This document shows, one piece after another, positions 1-12,970 of a DNA stretch of 64,000 nucleotides. This DNA is from Monosporascus cannonballus (lineage: Eukaryota; Ascomycota; Sordariomycetes; Xylariales). The position numbers and the translations under genes were made by a program. Within the stretch, counting starts at the first letter, position 1. Each line of letters starts with the position of its first letter. The stretch is taken from assembly GCA_004154925.1 (NCBI GenBank), contig QJNS01000016.1:248001-312000 (forward strand). Reading direction: 5' to 3'. Below the pieces are notes generated by a model. It was not told the origin of the DNA and did no database searches. It saw only the letters and a program-made list of their open reading frames with translations.

Positions 1-574
1 TTTCCAGAGCGAGTGCTAAAGTAACCCCCTGTCCACCTAACACGATGGCTCCTCAGGGCGCAATACACTAGATTCAGTTAAAATTATCCCGCCGCTATCG
101 TCCAGCTTTCTCTTGAACACATACATTGGCAAGATGCGGGCAGTAAGTTCTCCACGCCCTAATCAAAGCTGTAGAACCCTGCTTGGCTTGTTATAAGCGG
201 CAGGTTCTAGCCAAAATAATTGAGCTACCTTTGTGGTCAGCAGTCGAAATATGGAAATTTGATGATGAAAGCTAGGTGAAAGATGATCTTCGACAATTGA
301 ATACTAGATAATAAAGGTTCATATTTATTGGGACCATATTAAAAATGTAATTATATTGAAAACTATGAATAACAGCGATAGGATACCTGCCTAGTCAAAG
401 GTGCTCCAACCATTGTGGTCAGATCCTGAGAGGGTAGGGGATGGGGATCCCTACTTCCTCAAACTGAGAGTGTGAGGAAAGTCATAGATATGCAGTTATC
501 TCATGAAAAAGCACAACGCCTGGCCAGGGAGAGGAAGTTTCGAATGGCACCACGTTAGTATGACCCTATTTTTT
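1..574. other. Gene-free left edge
   Basis: No reading frame here shows a recognisable motif, and no RNA gene or clear repeat was seen. The stretch lies downstream of the kinase-like gene that ends at 575, so it probably holds that gene's 3' untranslated region and ordinary intergenic DNA. Confidence 0.5.
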
Positions 575-1925
575 TCAAGAGATGCCACGGGTCGTACTCG
601 CGTCGTAGACCAATAGCTGTAAAGTGTTTGTGATAGCTACATCTGTCTCGCGCGTGTGATATGGCGCAAACTCCCCTGCGGTTTTCGTTTTTACCGCTAT
701 CTCAATCGTCTGAAGCATCTCCTGAAGGCGGGGGCGGTTATCTGGCTGAATTGCGAGGCACCTAGCGAGGAGGTGCCTCAGTTCTTCATCCAACGTGGGA
801 TATTTATGGCCGTGCTCGGTTGGCAGGATCTCGGTGGCCATAGTTTGGATGCCTTCATAAGTAGAGTTGCAGCGGAGGACTGGCACATCGCCTCTAGCTA
901 TTAGGTTCAGGATCCTCTGTCAGACACGTCAATATTTTGTCCTACTTAGTAGTTAACAGGAGTGTTACCGTTGAGACTTTCAACAAGTTTGCAGTTACCC
1001 CGCCCTGCATCTCTGCCGTGGAACCAAAGTCGATAGACTTCACCACTGGGACAATCTTGTGTTCTGGAAACCTACCGCCTGGATCGCCTAGCATGAGATT
1101 CCCGACATGGAGATCGCCGTGGTACAGGTCAGGGGATTGTCTGCCATCTTTCGGGATGGTCTCCAGTCGATTTGGTTCACCTTCCGAGGCTTCCATAGGG
1201 TAGGCCATGGCCACGCATGCCCTTATAACTTCGAAAAGTTAGCGTGGACCCCATGACAGGGAAATACAGTGCCTAACTTACGGCAAAGGAAAAAAGACCA
1301 GAACATGAGGTTGGGCAGATGGACGTCATGTCGCTTTGCTCTTGCCATCAACCTCCGGAATGTGCCGTTTTCTAAATATTCCATCGCTATAACCGGACCG
1401 TGTAATCCCACCAGATAGTGGTCTGCCCGCTTCTTCTTGAAGAGGCGGATGAGCCTAGAAAACCGAAGTTTTACGCTTAATTTTCTACGCCTTGCGAAAC
1501 CCCTTTCTGGCCCTCCGTCGTTGCTTTCTAGTCCGTTACTCTCATTCTTCTCGGTGCTGTTGATATCGTCGCGGGCAGCCACGATCCTCACAATGTGTTC
1601 CGCGCCGCGCAGTTTCTGCGTGGGTTCAGCATATCGGACTAATTAAAAGAACGTCTCCCGCAGAATTTCAAACCTTCAAACGCTTGATCTCATTTCTCAG
1701 CTGATTCTGTTCATCTTCTCCTAGTGCTCTCTTCACCGCTAGCCTCCTAACCCCCACGAACAGACCAGGTTTCTTCTTGATACGAACTACGACACCGTAG
1801 GCACCCTCCTGGAGCAGAGTCTCAAACTCCCATATTCGTACCGTGGAGAAATGTGTCCTCAACTCATCAACGACTCTTTTAGATCCATCTTCGCCTGCTA
1901 GGTCGATGGTTATCGGTTCAGCCAT
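575..1925 (-). CDS. Protein kinase-like protein (fungal HGD-type)
   Basis: Four exons (1925-1674, 1615-1282, 1228-969, 916-575) join in frame to give 395 residues with no internal stop. Kinase-fold landmarks are visible in order: a glycine-loop-like GAYGVVV near residue 41, LAVKRA with a candidate VAIK lysine at K65, the catalytic loop as YHGDLHVGN around residue 232 (HGD instead of HRD), and IDFGS around residue 262. A basic insert near residues 110-135 separates the small lobe from the hinge, which reads IAMEYLENGTF. The start is the Met of MAEPIT; an upstream in-frame Met at 2075 looks accidental. HGD-type kinase-like proteins form a large family in filamentous fungi; substrates are unknown and some members may be weak or inactive. 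The introns are 57, 53 and 52 bases, typical of the group. No neighbour suggests a pathway. Confidence 0.75.
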
Positions 1926-4344
1926 GGTGGGAGCCGTGCGCGGATGATGCACAAAGATAGAAATAAGACCCATAGAACCTAGAATATCAACGAAATTACA
2001 CAAAGGCACATTGTCAAAGTAGCCTATTGTATGAGTCCAGACACGGCCGGAATGATACAACGACGTTCTCGTCAACTACAAAGAAAGTTTCAATGAAGTG
2101 TCTGACGCGATGGCGAAAGCGACAATTTGATGCACACTGCTAATGTTATAACCTGAAGTTAATCGATCAGATGGCTGAGAGGTGAAACCCAGGCCATAAC
2201 ATATAATAGGGGCAAGCACAGTTATCGCTTTACGCCTCCCTCTATGCTTCTAATTGTCTGGGCAAGCCATGTAACCAGGGCATAGTGCTCCAATACGCAG
2301 TAACACTCAGGGGCCACCGGGTTGCTAAATTCTTGGATATACCAAAGTCGACTGGTGGCTAACTTGAAGAGTGGCGAAGGGGGATGATTTTAAAGACTAA
2401 GTCGTCAAGTATACAACAGAGAAAGGGAGAGACGGAACTTCAAAAGTGCCACCAAGCCCTGTGGTGTCATCCCTGTGAAGTTCAGTGTAGATAAGTACGG
2501 GGGGAGCTTGCCACAGTTCAGCATGCTTTAGACTCCATGCTCCGATGTAGTTGGTTGTATGTATCACCGGCTTACAATAGAGGCCAGTTTCTCCCCCTCC
2601 ACCCCGTACAACGGGGGTCCATGTGGTATTTTAGCGACTGTGTCTCCGTCGGAGGGGGACCTCTATCCATGTGGCGAGGACCTTGCAATGGTCCTTTGAA
2701 AGGGAGTCCTTAGCGGAGTTCGCGAATGCTCCCCATGTCGAGATGCAACTATACCCCCACTCTCGGGGGAGTAACGGTCGGCCAAACGACATGAGAGGTC
2801 GCTACCCAATCACAGAGAAATCGGCATGCAGCCTAAGGCCGCAGCCGGTAAGAAATCGGAAGAGAGCTACCGAAGCAGTTCCACCACCTTTTCAGGAGTT
2901 TTCTTGCACTGGTCAGGACAAATCAAGCGTGAGGATGCATCGTTCAATGGCGCTCTCTTCTATCGCCTCAGGTATAGCTTCTCGGTTAAAGGCTCGCAAT
3001 CATAGGCGCATTGTAACCTATCTTCCGACCTGGGCCTGCCATTGATCTTCAGACATAAGAGAATGCTCATATCTGCGTTCTGCATTCCGTTCCGTCAGAG
3101 GCATCTAATAATGTGAAGACGAGATACCGGCTCGGTGGCTCTTTTAACCCCTTGGGGCCCCCACCGCGTTGACGGGAAAAGTCACGGCCGACTTTTCTTG
3201 CCGCATCTGGTTATCTGCAGGACGTTCTGTTAGGTTACTTTGATTCGCTGATGCAGCAAACTTGCAGACGGGGCTCCATAGCTGATGATTCCCCTGGGAT
3301 GTCGTGCATTGAGCATCTGTTCGCGAATCTGGGCGGAAAACATCCAACAAACGTCGCCAATGACGTCCAGAAGAGTTATGTAATTATCAATTTTACCCTT
3401 ATGATAAACCTAAACTGTATGAGAGTGAGCCTGTCAGACTGTGGGTTGTTCTCTGAGGAAAAGCACGATCCGTATAATCTCCCATTCTGTAGGCGTTCCT
3501 GACTCTGACCATGCACGTAGCGGTCTTAATGGCTTTTATGCATTGGTATAACGCCAAAACGGAATGCCTTTCAGCTAGCGTAGTGTTACGGCGAAAGGCA
3601 GAAAGATTGGTCACGCGCGCCATGGCGCTACACACCTGCCATGTTGAAACTGGTTTGGGGGCCAATCAAGCTGGATACTCCTCTTATTCTCCCAGGTACG
3701 AGCTTCTCATCTCCTATTCCGGATAGAACACCCCCTGTATCACCCTCGACGGGGGCCAAGAGTCCGAGGCGTGGAAGTGGGGGGATTTTGGTGGTGGACC
3801 ACCCGCCATCACCTCGCATATGATCCTCATGCAAGCACTAACAAGCTACGGGAATACCTTCAGCCGCCATCTCGAGGAATCCCCCGCGATCCCCTTGATT
3901 CGCAGGCAATCGGCGCCCTCGGGGATACGCTACGAATGAGTGTTGAAGCACATAATAGCACATGCGGCTGCCGCATAACACTCTGCAGACCCATCGGATG
4001 TTGATAACGATCTTACCGCTGGGGCCACATGTGTTGTGTGTAGGGGCGCATGCGGAACCAACATATTATTATTACTGGATATCCATGCCTGGAGACCTTA
4101 ACGTGAGGATCCACGTATGACAGGTGGCTCTATTCATCAACCGGCCCACGGGCATTGAAAAAATGTCCCATTTATATACTGACCGCTCCGTTTGACGAAA
4201 TTTCGAAATCCCCCTTGGTGGTTGCGCTTCACAAGTGTCTATTTTACTCGTTTCCTGTTCGCTCACTTGTAAAATTCATCGCACAGAAACCGTATCCGTC
4301 CCCGTCACACCCCTGTAGGCGATTCAGCGATATTTTCCACCAAG
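1926..4344. other. Intergenic, no supported gene
   Basis: Several open frames of 60-135 codons occur on both strands, but none shows a family motif, a sensible start context or splice-linked continuation. One frame around 3641-3823 is proline/serine-rich and ends in a stop without a partner exon. I see no RNA gene or repeat here. Confidence 0.45.
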
Positions 4345-6003
4345 ATGACCGACCCCCCCACCGAGGCCACCAGGGAGAAATCGGCGGAACCTTTGCAGGC
4401 TAGCGGCAGCACGCCAGCCCCGGATGCCACCACGGGTATTCCCGCCACTACCGCTACGACATCGAACGCAGCACAATACACCCAAGAAGCTGCTGAGAAC
4501 ATTCTTCCGGCTTCCCATTGGCAAGCTCAGGAGCAACCAGAGGTGTGTAACGGCCGCGACGAGCCCAGAAGCCGTCATTATGGACCGGGAATTGGGCAAT
4601 AACCGTACTACAGGATGACGATATTGACTCGGCATACGAAGCCGATAACGCGAGCTCGACGGCCTCGCTGACGGCGAGTATCCTGGAGTATCGGACGATG
4701 CACGGTCGGACGTACCACAGCGAGCGCGGCAACGCTCAGTCCTGGTATGTTGTTCACTATTTTCTCTGGTGCTGTTGACGTATGCTAAATGTCGTGTCAA
4801 GGAATCCGAACGATGCGCTGCATGAGGAATCTATGGACCTGCTGTAAGCCTGTCTTTTGAGACGATGCGGGCAGAGAACGGGCGTGCTGAAACTCGGCAG
4901 GCACCACGTAGCAACTTTGCTATTAGACGGCAAGCTATTTCTGGCTCCACTTGGCGACAATGTCCAAGTAAGCCCGCCCTCGCATTGTATGACCCCTGCT
5001 TCGCGGTTCTCACATCAGTCTTATAGAAAGTCATTGACGTAGGATGCGGTACCGGTAAGGTTCATGCTGGCTACCCCACCTCCGAGGAGTTGCTGATGTT
5101 CCCGATATATAGGAATATGGGCCATGTAACATCTTCCCCCTCGTCCGTGACGTCGGGCTTGCTAATCCCATCTAGCGACTTTGCCGACCAGTATCCCGGT
5201 GCCGAGGTTATCGGCGTAGATATCTCCCCACCGCAGGCTCATTGGCTTCCACCCAACCTCAAGTTCGAGGTCGACGATATGACGGACGCATGGACCTACG
5301 CCCCTGACAGTTTCGACTACGTCCACATCCGATGGCTCGTCGGTGCCATACCGGACTGGAACGAGCTGTTCCAGCAGGCCTATAAGACGCTCAAGCCCGG
5401 CGGGTATCTCGAGAGCAAGGAGTCCTCGGCTTTGCTCAGAAGTGACGACGGAACAGTTCCGGTCGGATCCGCTTTAGACCAGTGGGGTCGCGTGTTTTGG
5501 GAGGCGGGCAAGAAATTCGGCCGTAGCTTCCGAGTACTCGAAGACGATGTTCAAAGGAAAGCCATGGAGGCGGCTGGATTTGTTGACATCAAGGAATACG
5601 TCAAAAAGGCAAGTGCTGGGTCGTCCCGCCCCCTTCACCCATAAATGCCGCCATAGCACATAAACCAATAGAGGTTCGGCCTAGATTAAAACCAGGACTG
5701 ACGTTTGATTACAGGTACCGATCGGGGGCTGGTCCAGCGACCCTGGCATGAAGGAGATGGGGCAGTATATGCAGATAGCCCTTGAACAAGACATAGAAGG
5801 TATGATTCCTTATCCGAGTTTTACATTCTCAGGACGACTGATGCGGTGCAGGTTTTGTGCTTTATATGTGGAGCACAGTCATGGGATGGACTAAGGAGGA
5901 AATTCAGGTCTATGCGGCCCATCTACGTCGCGAAATGAAATCAGGGAAGCATCACGCATACTACCCCATGAAGATCGTAGTCGGTCGGAAACCGGAGTCA
6001 TAA
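4345..6003 (+). CDS. LaeA-like SAM-dependent methyltransferase
   Basis: Nine exons (4345-4542, 4614-4744, 4802-4843, 4901-4967, 5027-5054, 5113-5125, 5176-5608, 5715-5799, 5852-6003) give a continuous 382-residue protein. After a low-complexity Thr/Ala/Pro N-terminus come the family block with [10 protein letters not shown] and [18 protein letters not shown] motif I ([20 protein letters not shown], from about residue 148), the acidic loop [10 protein letters not shown], a segment with [11 protein letters not shown], and [11 protein letters not shown]. The C-terminus ends in [14 protein letters not shown]. This is the class I methyltransferase family that includes the LaeA regulator of secondary metabolism; most paralogues methylate unknown targets, so regulation by this copy is not implied. 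Exon 6 is only 13 bases and supplies Ile-Trp-Ala of motif I. Intron 7 starts AAG|GCAAGT, a GC-AG intron. Both are needed for an intact domain. Confidence 0.88.
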
Positions 6004-6884
6004 ATGTCATTCGACCTGAAAAGAGACGCATAGAGGGCATCGAATTGTGCGCATAGCATGAGTATAGATATAGTTGGTTCCTGCAGCGGGCCAGGGTCCG
6101 CGGGGGCTTCGGTTCAGCAACTAGGAGGCCCCCTAGATCCGGATATGCAGCATACAAAGCACGTCCTCCAAATAGCTAATCGCGATTTCCACACAGCCAG
6201 CTCTATCTACTAAATAATTTTCTACCCCAGCCGCAATTACGCAAGTTAAAAGTCCTTTCAAGCTTTCAGCTTTAACTTGTTACGCACCGTCAGCACTTTG
6301 GACAGCGCTGAGAGATCCAGGCATGATGGAGGGAGGAGATGAAGCTCGGTCTCTTTCACCATCAGCAATGAGTCGCTGTGTGAACGGCCTAATATCAGTT
6401 TTCTTTAATTTGGCTTGTTACCTGCAGAAGTCGAATGGGCAGGTACAACGGCTAGAGTAATCCTCGGCCTCCAAATCCAGGGGGTGCTAGGCACATCCTC
6501 AGACTCTCGCCCTTTTGCTCCAGCACGACCCACCCCTGTACTGCCTGAAAATTGAGCATCTTTTGTTGCAATGCCTGCTTTTCTGATGTGGTCTCCTTGA
6601 AAAGCCTAGGGAGAGTGCGAAGTATGCCAAAAAAAAACCCGCGTTGTGCGGGCTTCCCAGGTATCAGCAATGTCTGAGAATGGTTGCTGGGCGAGTGACG
6701 CCTTATTCGTCGGAGTCTAAGCACACCACCACATATATCTTCTGCCAACCTTTGAACTTCGCAACTACTAGTTGGACTAAAGCTACTCTTAACCCACTAG
6801 AGAGGGCACTGTTCGATCTCCGTTCCGGACACCATCTAGATCTAACCATGCCGAGAAGAAGAAAGGCGAAATCAAGGCCTAGCC
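6004..6884. other. Intergenic, no supported gene
   Basis: This 0.9 kb stretch lies between the methyltransferase stop and the F-box-like start. The longest frames (about 100 codons) carry no motif I recognise. A run of nine adenines occurs near 6629. It probably holds the 3' and 5' flanks of the two neighbouring genes. Confidence 0.45.
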
Positions 6885-8177
6885 ATGCGGCCCCTTTTAA
6901 GGAAGCCTTTCATTCTCAGCCTTCCCGTCGAGATCCTGCGCATCGTCGCTGAAACAGTTTACTTTACATCGCAAGCGCTCAATCTAGCTCTCGCGTGTAA
7001 GGCTCTATGGTCAGCAGTCGATGATCGGTTCTTGATAAAGGTTGATGCGATGTTCGACCCACAGAGATTTCAGAAAATACTACATCGGCGCCCAAATTCC
7101 CCAAGACTTCCCTGATATATCGTGTGGAGCCGAAGCATAAAGCGATTGGGGGTCGGTCATTGACACCTATCTCTCGCAATGGCCGGGAGTGCTCAAGGAC
7201 CACTTCCATTATCACCCCGAACGTTGGTCCGTATACGGTTCCACGCCCACTCTGTTCACGCGTGCCCGTCCCAGTCTTACGGTAGTGGTCGCAACAAATC
7301 GTCCCGATGCGATAGAGCTTCTCCTGCGAAGGGGTGTGACATCAACAGCGCCCAGTCCAACAGTGGTTTGGACTCCTAGGAGATATCCATGGGATGCCGA
7401 AACCGGAGAGCTGCTCAATATCTAGATAGCGAAGGTCTCCTCAACTTTTCTGTCTTTGGCTGTTGACAGTGGTCAACATGAGCCCTTGAAGTACCTGTTA
7501 AACCAGCCGTGCTGCAATGACGAGGATCGAGCGAGTCTCATTTCTACGAACTTTATGCTAAGTAGAAAGAAAGCCTTGGACTTCGAGGAGGTGCTCGACG
7601 GGCTATTCGACCAGGTTAGCTATTCGCGGTGATGCTGCCGTCAACTACGCCGACAAAACAATTTACAGACGTTGGAGGGCGGTTTCTCGACGTACTCAAC
7701 AAGACAGCTTGCGCTTTGCCTACTTACCTTAGCGACAAGGTCGCCATAACATCTGATGATATCGCCCCTCCAGCTTACGAAATGTCCGTATCTTATGAAA
7801 AGATCGGGATTTAAAAAAAATTCATTCATAGCTGTTGGTCAGAAAATGATGTTCGTGGGCCGCACCTGGCCTGGTCTCTCGATAGAAATTGCAAGACCTC
7901 CGACGTCCAGCGTGGGGGCTGCAAGCCGTGTTAAGCGGCCTTCGTCTCGGTGGGATCCCGACCACGTCCGCGTTTATCCGTCTCCCCCAGAGACCCTGAA
8001 ATACTTGACCAGTGCTAGTAATAACGGCAAAATGGCATTAGACTGAGTGTGGAAGAAACCGTGAGGATCCAGCAGGCTAGGGCATGGATAAAAGCGCCCA
8101 AACCAGACATCAAGGAGAGTAATCGACAACGGACTTTGGAAGAGGAATACACAGCCATGGAGGACTCTAGGAAGTAA
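6885..8177 (+). pseudogene. F-box/ankyrin-like gene, apparently decayed
   Basis: The first open segment (6885-7115) begins MRPLLRKPF and carries an F-box-like stretch, LSLPVEILRIVAETV followed by LNLALACKALW, the usual hydrophobic pattern of fungal F-box N-termini. Further open pieces resemble ankyrin repeats: DAIELLLRRG near 7300, whose natural continuation CDINSAQ is in a different frame, and LSLAVDSGQHEPLKYLLNQ near 7455-7515. The frame jump inside one repeat points to an indel rather than an intron, and stops separate the later pieces. F-box/ankyrin proteins normally recruit substrates to SCF ubiquitin ligases, but I cannot support a working product here. The right end (a fragment ending in MEDSRK at about 8177) is uncertain. 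Alternatively this could be an intron-rich gene that I failed to splice. Confidence 0.4.
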
Positions 8178-10706
8178 GCAATTAGACTTAATGCGTCTAT
8201 TTCGGGGAGAAGATATTTGCGCCGTGAGCTATTCACCAACGCCACGTAGAGGCCCGAGATCTTCTATTTTGAACCACTCATCATCGATTAACAATTACTC
8301 TCGAGTCATTATTCATCGCCGTGAGATGTAGTGGCTCGCCATACGGCATTGCCTGACATCATTACATAACCTATTGTCACCCCGACCGGCAGGTCTAATA
8401 ATTGTTCAGCTTTATCCCCAAGACAATTTGGATTTTGCGAAGAGCTGATTCGTGTGATGGAAAGCGGTGACTGTGCAACTGTAACAAGTGTTCAAACAAT
8501 GCGAGACACAATCATAGCTTATTGACCACCCAAATATGGAATAAAATCTACTGTGAAACTTAGAGTGGATGCACTTTAACTATATAGAACAGTGTTCCTA
8601 GGGAGCAGCGCTGACTACTATCCACCAGTGAAAGTTTCTAACGCTCAACTTTTACCTCTGTGGCTTATCCCACTGGTAAATTAATGAAGCCACGATCGTG
8701 GCAAAACAAGAGAGTAAGACCAGTTAACTGCCAAATCGGGGCTAAGCATCCAGGGCTTTGGAGTACCTTAAGTATCTCAGTATGTTCCATAGTGCGGCGA
8801 TTGTTGAGATAGGGGGCGAATAATGAGGGATGTAGTGTACTTGAATCCCTAAGAAAGAGAAAGAAAAGGACGAAACGTTCGAGGCCTCATCTTTAGTTAT
8901 ATCAGCAAAGCAATATATCAATTTACCGGCTTGTTCATCCTACTCCTGTATGGTTCTCTTAGCCACTGCCTCGCCGGACTTTCATATCCATTTTCCATCA
9001 CATACCCCTGACAACGGAGACACATCCTATTCTTCCATTTATATATTCCGAAAAGTTTCCTTTCCTACAAGGCCCAAATTATTATAATCAAGACCTTATT
9101 ATCCATCGTTCAATAATCTGGTTTGATACTTAAATTCCGTCTTAGTACTCGAATCCTATATTTCGGCCCTTTGCTTTGGCTTAATCATTTTGGCCAGAAC
9201 CTGCAATAGGCAGTTTCCCCCTCTGTGGAAATCTAGCACCTCGAAGTCGTACAGAACATTTTCTTGACGCTCGGATAAGCAACTCGATTAGATATGAGAA
9301 AGGGGCCATTGCAGTGAAGCAATGCCGAAGAGTAAGATCAAGCGACCACAGCCGCTCAAGGTGAAGCCACGGGCTTTGCTGTCGACGATCCTTCACTGAA
9401 AACGTTTGGACCATCGGCTACCTCCACTTCGTCTTGGGCGGGCGACGTAGGGGAAGGGCGCTCACACAACTGGATCCGAGGCATCGACTGTCCAGATAAA
9501 CCTAGACGGCCGACCGGACTTCAACTGCCAGATCAGGACGGAGTGGACCATGTAGAGGTTATCTGCCGCTAGCCAGGTGACTTGGCAGAAAGGAGGCATG
9601 TATTGCCTTGTTTGTGTTGCTCAGGATGTCTTGTCTCAAGAGAACGGTTATTTGCGTCGCACTAGGCGATGTCGCGTTCGTAACCCACAAGCCGGGAACC
9701 ACCAGGGTCTCATGCAGGAAAGCGAGATCAAGCAAGCTGCCGGCCACCCCAGGATATCGGGCATCCGAGGATGATTAGCTGTTTGCTCGTTTGTCTCGCA
9801 TAGAATGGAGTAACAGGCAGACAAACACATGGAATCGAAATACCGGATTCGCAATCTGTCTGGATCCTAGTCCTAATTCGACCTGATATCTTGACGAGAG
9901 CTACCGATCATACTGGCGCGGAAATAGGGGCATAGCGGGACCCAACATAAGATGAGGTTGTATACCGCTGCTACACCGCCTTGATTTGATACGTGGTGGT
10001 CGTGTTCTTTCTTTTTAGCATTAGAGAGGATTAGATGATATCTCCCCCAATTCGCGCAGATATCGTTACTCTTCCACGGAGGCACGGGCCATAAGGTGAA
10101 ACCGGTCACGCACACCGAGGTCACCCGAAAGCTTGACTTTCTTGGTGCTTGCTGGGCGCGTTTATGCTGTCTTATCCGCGCGAGGAAGCTTTGGGCAAGT
10201 GTGCCACTGGCCAGATCTTGTGGAATGTCATCTTGGGCTTCGTTCCATTCCGGTCACAGCACTCTGCACCTCCCTCATTCGGATGGTTCCCGTCGAGCGA
10301 ACCAATAGCTTTTACCGCCTCAGGGGCTGGCATGGTGGATGACAAGCCTACCGAAAGAGTCCGAATTCCCGAGACATTTGCAAGGTTGTTTTGCTTGGGG
10401 CATATAGAAATAAGAGGCGATTGGCGGTGATTTGGCGACTGTTCATTTCACCAATCTTGATGGACAAATACATATCTACAGATGGAAGCCATGAAAGAAC
10501 GGTTCACTTGAGAAGTGTCGACACGTGCATATGGCGCAAAACGCCTGATCTAACCACAGTAAATTATAAAGCGTTGGTCTTTGTTTTGTTGCTTACCCCT
10601 ATCTGAGGTTAACATCTGCACTCGCTGGTCAATTGTGCGATAGAGCCCTAACTCTAACTATCTAGAATTTTCCTTCTATAGGGTTCATCGCCTAACTGCT
10701 TTCACG
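8178..10706. other. Gene-poor stretch
   Basis: About 2.5 kb with stops in all frames and no frame longer than about 95 codons. The frames near 9559-9854 and 10096-10430 overlap one another on both strands and have no motif. No RNA gene or inverted repeat was recognised by eye. Confidence 0.5.
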
Positions 10707-12304
10707 ATGCGTTTTTCCGTTGGCGCCTTTCTTGTCTTGAGTAGTCTCTCAGGTCTCTTGGCAGATGCCATTCCCGGGTTTCGCGGCGATACTAACTGCC
10801 TCTCTGAGCTGATTCAACAGACCCCTGAAAAGATAGCCCCTAAGGTCATGATTATCAGTATGGTTCGTACAACCGAATCCAGAATCCTACTACGCTCCCA
10901 AGATAATACACACGGCACAGCCGGCCCCGTATCCCTGACTGCGGACGGCTGCCATGCCGTGGAGATCTCCTGTGCTAATACACCTTACTAGTTTGCCCCG
11001 GAGGCAGAGGTCTGGTACAAACACCTCCCAAGCAGCGGCATGGGCGACCTCCTGGCGGTGAACATCTCGATCCCGGGCCTGTCGCCCCTCTTCCCACAAG
11101 CGCACTGCACGGCGAGCGGCGAGATCTGCCAGCTGACGGCGGGCGAATCCGAGATCAACGCGGCGGCATCGCTGACCGCGCTCGTGCTGTCGCCGCGCTT
11201 CGACCTGGCGCGGACGTACTTCCTGGCGGCGGGGATCGCGGGCGTGAACCCGAAGCTGGCGACGCTGGGCGGCGTGGCGCTGGCGCGCTTCGCCGTGCAG
11301 GTGGCGCTGCAGTACGAGATCGACGCGCGCGAGATGCCCGCCGGCTTCGCCACGGGGTACGTCCCCTTCGGGGGCTACAACCCCCGCGACTACCCGGCCA
11401 TCCTGTACGGGACGGAGGTGCTGGAGCTCAACGCGGCGCTGCGGGACCGCGCGTACGCGCTGGCGTCGCGCGCGACGCTCGCCGACGATGCCGGCGCCGC
11501 CGCTCACCGGGCCATGTACGCCGAGGCGCCCGGCGGCGTGTTCGAGCGCGCCACGAGACCGCCGAGCGTCGGCAGGTGCGATACCGCCACCAGCGACGTG
11601 TACTACTCGGGCGCGCTGCTCAGCGAGGCATTCGAGAACACGACGCGCATTTGGACGAACCAGACGACCATCACGTACTGCATGACGGCGCAGGAGGACA
11701 ACGCGGTGCTGGAGGTGCTGCTGCGCGCGCACTTGTGGGGGTTGGTGGATTATGAGCGGGCGATCGTCATGCGCGCAGGTGAGCCGTTAATCTGCCTTTC
11801 CAGTAACCCGCAGACCTAAACTCCAGCTCAATTTGTGCTACCTACCTATCTACGTCGCTAAGCGAGTTAGCAAGTAGAGTATAAACGCAGGTAAAGGCGG
11901 AAAAAAAAGAAATATCGAAAACTAACCTCAAATCATCAGGCTCCAACTTCGACCGCCCTGCGCCGGCCGTGACGGCGTACACGCACCTGCGGCTGTCGGA
12001 CCAGGATGCCTTCGACATCGCCGTGGAGAACCTGTACCGGGCGGGCGTCGAGATCGTGCGCGGCATCGTCGACGAGTGGAACTGCACGTACGAGGCCGGC
12101 ATGCGCCCCACCAACTACGTGGGCGACGTCTTCGGCTCGCTGGGCGGGGAGCCGGACTTCGGCCCGGGGGGCCTGTTTGGTGGGCGCGGCGCCTGTGCCG
12201 GTGGAAGTAGTTGCGGTGGTGCTGGTGGCGCCTCGGCGGCGGCGGCAGCTGAGTCGATGAAGCGTAGGCGGAGAAGGGGCGGCGTCGGTGGGGGCTGGAA
12301 GTGA
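10707..12304 (+). CDS. Purine nucleoside permease family (NUP) secreted protein
   Basis: Three exons (10707-10862, 10992-11778, 11940-12304) give 435 residues. The N-terminus MRFSVGAFLVLSSLSGLLA is a clear signal peptide. The family core follows: PKVMIIS at the end of exon 1, FAPEAEVWY at the start of exon 2, then ISIPGLSPLFP, CTASGEICQLTAGESEINA, TYFLAAGIAGVNPKLATLG and FAVQVALQYEIDAREMP, all typical of the fungal NUP family named after a Candida purine nucleoside permease. The fold is related to nucleoside phosphorylases, so binding or cleavage of nucleosides is as likely as transport. The third exon has HLRLSDQDAFDIAVENLYRAG and ends in a Gly/Ala-rich, then Arg-rich tail longer than I expect for the family. 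Exon 2 is much richer in GC than the flanking DNA. No frame disruption is seen. Confidence 0.85.
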
Positions 12305-12970
12305 GCGATTGAAACTGCTTACTAAACAAGTTGATGGATGAATGAACGAATGGATGGGTGGTTCTTCCGTTGCATTTCCTGGGTGTTCTTACGGTGAGGG
12401 AGTTAACCTGGAGTTCAGGGGACATGGACACGGTCCAGTATGTGATGCATGCGGCCTATGGTACGCGTATTATAGGAACAAAAGCTTTCTCTACTTCAAA
12501 GCACGCGTGTAATTCGGAAATGTGATGGCGTTGGATGTCGCCGAGTAAGAACTATTAACTACCTGACTCACATCTCAGTAGCAAGGAGAGATCATAGCTG
12601 GGTTCGGTAACATTTGAGCGCAGCGTGGATGGGCATGAACATAGAAAGGAGTAACAATACGTCATGTTAAAAATCATACAGTAGGTCCTACGACCATGTG
12701 CTCATTCATCAGAAAACACTAAAGTGCCGGTTTCCGTCCATCCCTGAGATTCCATCCTGCTCCTCCTTCCGTATGACCCCAAATTCAAAATGCTGTGGGA
12801 ACGCATGTATGCTACAGGCGGGCAGTGGTAACCCTGCGCTCGGATAAAATCAAAGGCAAACAGAAATGCAAGCGCAACAATGCCTTCATTATATTTCAAC
12901 CACTTCCGCTGCATCCTTTTAGACGAGTCCGGGCCACCTAGCGCGCCCGGGGACGGGAAATGAGAACCCG
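12305..12970. other. Intergenic between two convergent genes
   Basis: The stretch separates the permease-family stop (+ strand) from the opsin stop (- strand), so it holds two 3' flanks. A 70-codon frame at 12702-12914 on the minus strand has no recognisable motif. Confidence 0.5.

Noticed and set aside
10890..11732. 280-codon minus-strand frame opposite the permease-family gene
   Set aside because: Arg/His/Gly-rich translation without motifs, antisense to a conserved signal-peptide protein; a GC-driven shadow.
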